Origin: Berberis thunbergii
Lineage: Eukaryota; Streptophyta; Magnoliopsida; Ranunculales; Berberidaceae
Reading direction: 5' to 3'
NCBI GenBank assembly: GCA_003290165.1
Contig: QNQO01000197.1
Span: 248,001 to 312,000 of the forward strand
DNA length: 64,000 nt
Every line of letters starts with the position of its first letter. Position 1 is the stretch's first letter. Under the pieces are notes generated by a model. It did not search any database, was not told where the DNA came from, and saw only the letters and a program-made list of their open reading frames with translations. A program made the translations under genes and the position numbers. Positions 57,601-64,000 of the stretch are shown here, in pieces.

Positions 57601-60600
57601 TATGTAAGAGGAAATTATAATGGAATGCATATTTTGTTGAAAACCCGAGCATGGCTTACAAGAAGAAGAAGGAAAATGTTGAGTTGTTATTAGTTTATTA
57701 AGGTTTATGATTTTTTAATACATTGGGTGGGAATATTGTGTTTACTCGGGGTATTTTAGTCATCTAAACTCATACAAGTGGCTACAAGCTCCAAAATAGA
57801 GCTTATAAAAATTGTGCCACTTATAAGTGTTATTTGACCGTCAACCACTTAAAAGTGGGTGCAACCAAAGAGGTTAAATTGGGTGGTGCACCACTTAAAA
57901 GTGGTGCAAACAAACCTCCCCCTAAAAGTCTCATTACATGTCTTATTTACTTTTAGCAGTTTACTTCCATGACAATGTTTACAACCATTGTTATGATCTT
58001 CCAAAAAGTCATTCAAAATAATAATGGTAAAGCTTCCAACAATATGTCATTCAGTTGCATGAAAATGGAAAAGTTTTCCATTTAACTGATGAAGCGTGAT
58101 AACCAATGAACGCATGTGTTATCTAGGGTTGGAGGAGGTGGATCATGTGTTAGTCCTACATCACATGAAGAGAAGTAGCAAAGTCCTTATTGTGGAATCT
58201 CTTCTCTAATAGCACGTAGGCTGGCTGAGAAAATCCATAATATTTGGTGCAATGGCAGCTAAGTTGAGGCAGTATTCGTGTATGCAAGGTCACAAGGGGA
58301 TCATCACATGAAGTACATTGAAAACTGACTTTACAACCAGCAATACTAAAATGATACTCTTATAATGACATTTGTAGGTAGACCAAATAAGCATGCTGAA
58401 AAAATATAAACCCTTGATATCCAATGCAAGGGTGACTAAGTTGAAGCAGTATCGGTGTAGCCAAGGGGGTCAACACATTCACAATCAATCCTATAACCAG
58501 CAATAGCTAAATGATATAACATTGTTGGCAAACAAGATAAGCAAAATAAAAATAATATAAATGAGATAGATTTTCATTATGTTTAGATAGAAAGAGATAG
58601 AGAAAGATAGCTCATTCAAATTTTAAGAATTATAAATAGCTAGATATCGATTATAAAATAAAGATAAAAAGAGTTCAAAGACATACTCGGTCTAAAGCTG
58701 CGAGCCCTGGAAGCATTCTTCCTTTAAGAAATTCCCATACAACCGAAGCATTCTCATAAAACCTATTAACAGACGAAGACCTTAATGTCCTTGCAAAGGC
58801 TTTGCATGTCACCCTTCCAACAACAGTTACATCACAGCCACTTTGACTCAAGGTTCCAACCAATCTTGCCAAATTAGAAGTTCCTTGGGTATGAGCTCTG
58901 GATAACCTGATCTTCACTGGGCCAATCCACAGAATTTTCTGTTTTATACAGGAGCAATTAATGCCAGCACTGAGTATTGTGTTTTCACACTAACACGAAC
59001 AAAAGCAATGATGTAGCAAAGAAATCGTTAGAATCGCTTAATCAAAAGCAATTTCGATAAAATCAAGAAACTAAAAAAATGGATAGAGTATCAACAATTG
59101 TCCCTAGTTCTGAACCCACTACATCATATCATACAGAAACATTGTCACCAATTGAGATGCAACGAAGTTGGAATCACACCACAGCTTTGACCCCAACAAA
59201 ATCATGTTCTATTGAGTGCAGGTACAGTCGGGCTGACATCTACAAATTATTAGCTAAGCTTGGTTTTGGTACAACCAGTACGGTTAATCAAGTCAGACCC
59301 ACTCTAGCTTGATTGCAAATAAAATTCGGAAATCCCAAAAACAATGAGAGACAAAAAGAGAAGTCAAGTGATCCAATAAAATGCTTGTTACAGTGTGTGT
59401 ATATAGCTGTCAATTACGTTAATTTTAGAGATTCTAAATTGATATAGTTTCCTGGAATAGCTTCAATAGTTTGTATATAAATACATGCTATATTTACAAT
59501 GTAATATATGAAAATACAATTCTCTTCACCTCTTGTAACAATGCTAAATAATCTTATTGAACAAAATAATGTGGCATATTTACATAGCAAAGCTAAAGCG
59601 AAAAATGGATAGGTCTGCGAGAAGCGATTATAAATTTGACTTAGTCTATTCATCCATGGAAACAACTAACCTCACCTTGCCCTTCAAAAGCAAAGACGAT
59701 ATTGCATTTATTGTAACTGGCCCCAGATCAACAGGTAACCAACCTACAATAAAAAAAACAATAACATTTTCAGTAAAAGATGAAAACAATGAAAGAAAAC
59801 AGTCAAAACACACACACACACAAAGTAAATAAGTACATAAAAATAAATAAAATGCACATACTTTTGACACTAGGAAGTTTGAGTTAGCTCTAGAGAAGAC
59901 AAACTATATAAGGCAAAACTGACGATCAAGAGAAAGCTGCACATCATCAATCAAATAAATATGACTAGTTTTTCTCTTTTGATAATCACTCGGTATTTGT
60001 TCATTTTTTAAAACTAAAGAGATACAGTGCAGCAAGAAACATAAAGTTTCTTTTCTACAATGCTCTCAGTTTGGCACTGACACAAATATCAAGTACAGAA
60101 AAGAAAAAAAGAAAAAAAAAAAAAAGAGTTTCTCTTCTGACAATAAAAGATGTGAATCTATCTCCTTATAGTTGTCTAGAAGATGTGAAAAGTCTACAAT
60201 ATCGCATATTTCTCAACCTATTCAAACAAACAGTGGCAAAGCAATGGACTACCAAAAGACCTTACAAAATTATGTTACAAGCACAAAAATTGCTTCTTCT
60301 TACCATCCAAGATTCCATCAGCAGGAAATAACCTAAGTTCCTCAGGAGTGGTATCATTCACACACCAAAAGTCTGCTGGTAACAAAATTGGTATGTTTCT
60401 TTCATGTGCAAGCTGGATGATCTTTAAAGAATCTTCAATTGCATCACATTCCAGAAAACCCAAAGGAACGGGAAGTCGTAAAGCATGCATTATCTGAAAT
60501 GCCATCATACCAACAAAAACCAGCCCATCACATTTGCAAGCTAAAAAGTGTAAGGCAGCTGCTTTGTCATGGAGATTGCCACCTCCGATCTGCATAAGAG

Positions 60601-63313
60601 TTTGAAAAGTCCTGGTTAGAAGTTGATGACTGTAGAGTGTAGAATAATATACAAGAAGCAGCCACATTAAAGTTTCGTTTGAGAGTAAATCACTTTTTCG
60701 ACAAATGATCTAGTTTATTTAGCTTGATTGAATATGTAATATCAAATATGATCTTAATTTACTTCGCAGAGAGAGCATATTTTAATTTCTCACTGCATGT
60801 CCCACAGGGATGAGTGCACAAATGATTCTAGGGGTAAATTTTTGACAAATGGTTCACCTGAAGTTTAAAAGTAAAACTTATATTTCTTTGGATTTCTTTG
60901 AGCAATAAAGAGGAATTTCATTATTTGATGATTTTCTATTTAAGAGCTGACTGCTAGCATCAAGTACATAGAATGATAAAATCATGGTGCTTCCTTGAAG
61001 AAGTAATTTTTCTAATCAAGAAAATAATAAACTAGGCTACTTATAACAACCAGGTAGATTAACTTCTAAACTCTTTCAAGAAGTGCTAGACGCTATGACA
61101 ACAATTATAAATAATAATTGAGTTTCCAGTTACACTAGTTTGGTACTGAGGATCAACCTTCACATTATTTGGGCTATATTCTGGATAAATCAAAAACACG
61201 AGATCCATTTATAAGGACAGAGAAACAAAATAGGAATAAAGGACAAGAACTCAAATTAGTAAGCTAAACGGAGACACAGTTTCATAGAGTTTGAAAATAG
61301 GAACAGAGGTGGTATTGTCAAATTTTAAAATAACAACAAGAACTGCAACAAATAAACAAAAGAGTTTTCGTTGAACAAATGTTGGGAGATAAGGACCTGA
61401 ATAATGACAGTCGTGAGGGTATAGCTGCATCTTCAAGAAGTAAAATCATTGAAATTTAAACACTGTGTCTCATAAAATGTAATCACTAACAAGTTGAAAC
61501 AAGTTTAACCCCATATCTCTCAACAAACAAGTGATATAAAGCATTTGCACTACATAAAAGGGTAAGAAAGAGAGTCAAATCAATTGGTGGTAACCAGATT
61601 ATGTCATAGAAGTAGTGTAGCTGTGAAAGAAATAACTTCGAAATTAAATGGTGTAGGGAAATAGCATTCGATCCATACAATTGCAACATACGGTTGTTTG
61701 GTGATCACTGTGAGCTCCACTAGTCGGGATAGTTCCTCCTCAAAGCGAAAACCAGCAATAGAGGCATAGCAGTAGCGAGAAACACCAACGGTTGACGCAA
61801 AGATCCTATGTGACTGAGTGAACGCATCATTAACAAAGATATCAACTCCTGATGACAAATTTCTTGAAAACACTGGACAATTTGCAACTTCCTCTCTAAA
61901 CTCGGAAAGATTTTCAATAAGGAGAATATCTTCTTTCTGAATTACATCCATTTTAGAATGCGCGCAACCAGAAATCCAATTTGCTGCCACCACTTTGAGG
62001 TTGAGAACTGATGACAAATAATCTGAAACATCGACAACACCAAGCAATGAGCACATATGAACAGATCCGTGAAAATGGTCAAACTCCTCAACTGAAAGTT
62101 GCCCTATCAAAGTAGGTTCCTACTTCCTAGTATATTGCTCTACGGTGACACCCTCCCCCACTCAACGCGACTTGTCTAATAAATGTAAGGTACAGTCTAT
62201 TAAAACAATTTCAATGCTTTGGTGGCCTAACAAGACTACAAAAGTGACATGACACAGAGAAACATCAGATAAATGAATAATTCATTATCACATACCTGCA
62301 AGTGTCTCTGTTGATAGATGCTGTGATTCCTCAGTGGATCGATCCCAATTAGTAGCTATAATAACCTTAGCACCAGCATTATGTAAATACTTGATTGTTA
62401 AGAAGGATCTCTGAACTGATGGTGATTGAGTGTCCAACACTTCCCATAGCATAAAGGTAGAATCAAAACGAACCATGGCAACTTTTCCATGAAGTTCTTC
62501 CTTGGGAAATCTACTAAGAGTTTGTACATGTGGAATGGCATTCTCTGCTTCTTCATCATTAGAGTTGGCCTATAAAGGGGGAAAAATGGAAAATTAAAAT
62601 GAGAATGTTAAAATGATCCAACACTCATTACTCATAGGACTCATTACAGATAAGCAAGAAATTCGTTTACAAGAAAATTCACACTACAAACTCCAAATAC
62701 AACAGATGAAGAGTTGTGTTATTGACTTTTTGTGCTGACATGTTACAGTACTATAGTATCCACTTTCTTGGAAATATAAAGAATGTGTTGAAGAAGCCCA
62801 GGATTCACATGTTGGAAAAAATTTCCTATATTCTCTCTCTATTTCGCTAAACATGTCAATGAAGTTGTATGTTTGAGATAACAGGTTAGTGTGCTATCGA
62901 AAACTGCACAACGAAATGAGCATTTAGAGAAGTCTCCAATAATATTTTCTTTTGACTGTAATATTGTACCTTGGAACTGATCGAGGTCGATCTTGTGTGT
63001 GTAGAATCAACCGTCTCCCGACTCTCTGGAAAAAAAAAAAAAACCAATTGAAAAAGAAATTATTGAAAGTCAGTGTCTATAATGCGTGGAAAAAAAACGT
63101 AAGTTTGTGTAAATGTTTGAGAATCAAGAAAGAACCTTGAAGAGAAGATTGAAGTCTCTTGAACCGCTGCTGATGCAATTTAGTAGTGTTGCGTATATGA
63201 TGATGCGAGCATGATATAGGAGGAGGCTTGACCAAGCATAAAGAATGGACGAATGGAGTGCAATTAAGTGGGAGAGACGTCCATTGAAGAGAATTCACAA
63301 GTTGAGCCATCAC
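45669..63313 (-). CDS. Phosphoglycerate-kinase-like / TrmB-like tRNA methyltransferase fusion protein
   Basis: Thirteen exons: 63313-63136, 63025-62970, 62569-62296, 62022-61679, 60589-60304, 59743-59676, 58938-58687, 49228-49153, 48885-48809, 48735-48686, 47481-47397, 46500-46402, 45908-45669. All junctions are GT-AG and in frame, giving 694 residues. Residues 1-59 (Ser/Leu/His-rich, no acidic residues) look like a plastid transit peptide. Residues about 105-486 follow phosphoglycerate kinase (VRFDST at 111-116, [27 protein letters not shown] at 233-237, GGGN at 286-289), but positions usually Asn25, Arg38, His62, Arg122 and the GGAK lysine read T116, V130, N152, S209 and N289, so kinase activity is doubtful. 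Residues 487-694 follow TrmB: VDVGSGNG (507-514) is the SAM site, but the usual PDPW reads PNPDF (584-588). Intron 7 is 9.46 kb of inserts. I infer a plastid protein with a non-classical role; two separate genes are ruled out by phase continuity but not by transcript data. Confidence 0.88.
46974..47096. repeat. Near-perfect hairpin, 51-bp arms, in an intron
   Basis: The left arm 46974-47024 and right arm 47046-47096 are complementary at 49 of 51 positions, with a 21-base loop. Arms are G/C-rich ('gagggacgtggcggggtggg'). It lies between exons 11 and 12 of the fusion gene. The flanks carry 'attctaaatgtcgagg' (46951) and 'cctcgcccgtttcctcg' (47102), also seen at 21918-22036, so it is probably a foldback MITE. 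A transcript would form a long stable stem. Confidence 0.92.
47816..48354. mobile_element. MULE-like MITE (539 bp) in an intron
   Basis: Flanked by a perfect 9-bp duplication taataagaa (47807-47815 and 48355-48363), the Mutator length. Ends are inverted: left AGTGATTTTTTATACACCATC against right, reverse complement, AGTGACTTTTTGACACCACC, continuing imperfectly for about 45 bp. The interior contains an 18-base C run (near 47995) and a CT-rich tract. Long frames here are low complexity. No transposase. It lies between exons 10 and 11. Confidence 0.85.
49500..49890 (-). pseudogene. L1-type LINE remnant, zinc-binding RT C-terminal domain
   Basis: The minus strand reads TWKTIWNCF near 49875. After a shift it reads [19 protein letters not shown], then [10 protein letters not shown] (49670-49590). 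The C-x2-C...H pattern after 'RRG-x-D-x-D' is that of the zf-RVT domain at the C-terminus of plant L1 elements. Heavily decayed. The chromovirus left LTR starts at 49900, ten bases away. 49229-49499 is ordinary intron sequence with an A/T-rich run. Confidence 0.55.
49900..50894 (+). mobile_element. Left LTR of a chromodomain Ty3/gypsy element
   Basis: 995 bp, beginning TAAGACCCCTAG (the right copy begins TGTTAGACCCCTAG, so the first bases were lost or changed here) and ending 'ctgtgaca'. A 'ctatataaaggcc' box near 50658 is the probable promoter. Preceded by the duplication acagg (49895-49899), matched at 56462-56466. Short 'ggatggac' direct repeats lie within both copies (about 50290-50355). 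Confidence 0.92.
50897..50909 (+). promoter_or_regulatory. Primer-binding site, initiator-Met type
   Basis: TGGTATCAGAGCC lies two bases after the left LTR, complementary to the plant initiator tRNA-Met 3' end, as in many plant Ty3/gypsy chromoviruses. Confidence 0.93.
50950..55399 (+). pseudogene. Chromovirus gag-pol, decayed
   Basis: Plus-strand order: coiled-coil start ([15 protein letters not shown], 50985); gag core (51250-51690, [38 protein letters not shown]); zinc knuckle [13 protein letters not shown] (51906-51944); aspartic protease [12 protein letters not shown] (52129-52164); RT (52640-53510, [39 protein letters not shown] with the catalytic YLDD); RNase H (about 53590-53940, [18 protein letters not shown]); integrase (54050-54745, HH-CC-type [36 protein letters not shown]); and a C-terminal chromodomain in an open 183-codon frame (54848-55399, [18 protein letters not shown]). 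Several stops and frameshifts (for example 51694, 52358, 52800, 53240, 54240, 54450) leave it inactive. The chromodomain and initiator-Met site place it among plant chromoviruses; the clade was not resolved. Confidence 0.93.
55444..56461 (+). mobile_element. Right LTR of the chromodomain Ty3/gypsy element
   Basis: 1018 bp, TGTTAGACCCC...GTGACA, aligned with 49900-50894 along its length. An extra segment of about 35 bases (near 55580-55610) is absent from the left copy, and scattered substitutions suggest an insertion of moderate age. Preceded by a purine-rich tract (aagtgggtgaggt, 55430-55442) that fits the polypurine tract. Followed by the duplication acagg. Confidence 0.92.
56569..56674. 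repeat. Repeats around 'accacttataagtggt' palindromes, left side
   Basis: The sequence carries 'gacttacaagtag', 'cttacaagtgcttataagtgg' (in two parts) and the palindromic 'caccacttataagtggttg' just before the trnP copy. A matching 'caccacttataagtggttgcaagtgaca' follows it (56894-56921), so the trnP segment is enclosed by 27-28-bp direct repeats. Related 'ccacttaaaagtgg' motifs recur at 57820-57905. I suspect ends of a small TIR element but could not define them. Confidence 0.45.
56675..56748 (+). tRNA. trnP-UGG: tRNA-Pro(UGG), plastid-type copy
   Basis: A 74-base cloverleaf: acceptor stem agggatg/catccct, D-arm 'tagcgtagcttggtagcgc', anticodon stem-loop with 'ttttgggt' (anticodon TGG), T-arm with 'gggttcaaatcc', discriminator A, no encoded CCA. 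The sequence matches the plant chloroplast trnP-UGG as I remember it, with about one base different in the D-arm. It lies in an intron of a nuclear gene among repeats, so it is an organelle-DNA insertion (plastid, or a plastid-derived mitochondrial copy). Nuclear function is unlikely but the fold is intact. 56749-56893 beyond it is probably organellar too. Confidence 0.88.
57060..57490 (+). pseudogene. L1-type LINE RT fragment
   Basis: Reads, over 57165-57480, [20 protein letters not shown], then [10 protein letters not shown] (the FADD active-site box), then [17 protein letters not shown] and [12 protein letters not shown]. This is the thumb-proximal part of a plant L1 reverse transcriptase. 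The usual segment after FADDL is partly replaced ([12 protein letters not shown]). Truncated at both ends. It lies in intron 7 of the fusion gene, on the opposite strand. Confidence 0.85.
58250..58565. repeat. Tandem duplication, about 180-bp unit
   Basis: Two diverged copies in intron 7 (about 58250-58400 and 58425-58565) share 'ctaagttga.gcagtat.cgtgta', 'caagg.gg.tca.cacat', 'ataaccagcaata' and 'aaataagca' in order. 57500-58249 shows no other feature beyond 'ccacttaaaagtgg' motifs at 57820-57905. Confidence 0.7.
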
Positions 63314-64000
63314 TCCCAGTGAGGAAGAAGAAGATGAAGCGCATCTAATACACTTTCCATGTGCGTCTTGGTGGTGTAAATGTAAAGCTGACTCAGGGTT
63401 TTAGATTGTACGACAGAGGGATAAGGCACTAAATTCTGATGCGACGTCGGATGTCGTTGGATCTGCATAACGATGCGGTTTGAGTTCTGAAAGAAATACG
63501 CGCACAACCTCCACTTTGTACCACCACAGCTCGGTTGATTATTCCACGGTGAAATGAAAATAAAGAACCCTAAAGTGCTACTAGATTTTGCTCCTCGCGA
63601 TTTGAATCTAAGTTGTAAAGTATTGATTCTTGGTTGTTTTCATCACGGCTTATTGCTGATTTTATGACCTTCAATGCAGATCAATCCATGCTCCCCTTGT
63701 TAAAACACCTATGACCTCCATTTTCTAAAATATGTAATTGCATTCGGAAGAGTTGTGCGAGCCTCATCTTTTAGCCACCTTTGAGTTTAGGTTTGAGATA
63801 CTTCTACCACATGGATTAAATAACAATTCAAACATTGTACACTTTTGAAGCAATTTTTTGAATCATAATTGTGTTTAAAGTTACCTCCTTCATTATAATG
63901 ACCCTTAGCACGACACCACGATTGCATGCATACAAACAAGGTTGCGTTAAGTGGGGTAATAACTGTTGTACTCATTTAAATAATTGTTTTCAGAGGGGAT
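63314..64000. other. Upstream flank of the fusion gene
   Basis: Contains the 5' UTR and promoter of the minus-strand fusion gene. No clear TATA box at a convincing distance was identified. Minus-strand frames at 63310-63507 and 63787-63975 end in stops, are out of frame with the gene, and match nothing I know. Confidence 0.45.

Overview
The window is nuclear DNA from a flowering plant, almost certainly a eudicot. The evidence is the dense nested plant transposons (Ty1/copia, Ty3/gypsy, MULE, hAT, RTE and L1 LINEs), GT-AG introns, a UGT86-type glycosyltransferase, a gene fusing a PGK-like and a TrmB-like domain with a presumptive plastid transit peptide, and a stray plastid-type trnP-UGG. I cannot name the species. 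Only two host genes look intact, both on the minus strand: a two-exon UDP-glycosyltransferase (34730-36312) and a 13-exon gene of 17.6 kb (45669-63313). All exons of both join in frame.

Layout. 1-5359: the 3' half of a Ty3/gypsy element (a 128-bp tandem array, a decayed antisense ORF, a 3' LTR). 5360-9515: a decayed minus-strand MULE transposase with a C-terminal OTU-like domain, split by a 689-bp solo LTR of the same gypsy LTR family. 9522-14893: the 5' half of a second such gypsy element (LTR, primer-binding site, gag, a 70/140-bp higher-order tandem array, a decayed antisense ORF). 14894-21854: a Ty1/copia element on the minus strand, 3'-truncated, containing an RTE LINE and a solo-LTR-like insert, each with a clear target-site duplication. 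22979-26528: a second truncated minus-strand copia. 27375-31183: a 1-kb inverted repeat around 1.8 kb of unassigned sequence. 32140-34317: a gag-only copia derivative.

34730-36440: the UGT86A-like gene and its TATA box. 37169-37902: a non-autonomous hAT element with a perfect 8-bp duplication. 38249-44531: 1.2-kb near-identical inverted arms around 3.8 kb that holds an O-fucosyltransferase gene fragment and an unrecognised Lys/Ser-rich fragment. 44708-44833: a foldback hairpin.

45669-63313: the fusion gene. Its seventh intron (9.46 kb) holds a chromodomain Ty3/gypsy element (49900-56461, both LTRs, 5-bp duplication), L1 remnants and the plastid-type trnP. Other introns hold a 51-bp-arm hairpin and a MULE-like MITE with a 9-bp duplication. 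Exons 1-7 encode a transit-like leader and a phosphoglycerate-kinase fold missing several catalytic residues; exons 8-13 encode a TrmB-like tRNA methyltransferase fold with an altered catalytic motif. Apart from these two genes, essentially everything assignable is transposon-derived, and nested insertions with intact duplications give a readable order of events.
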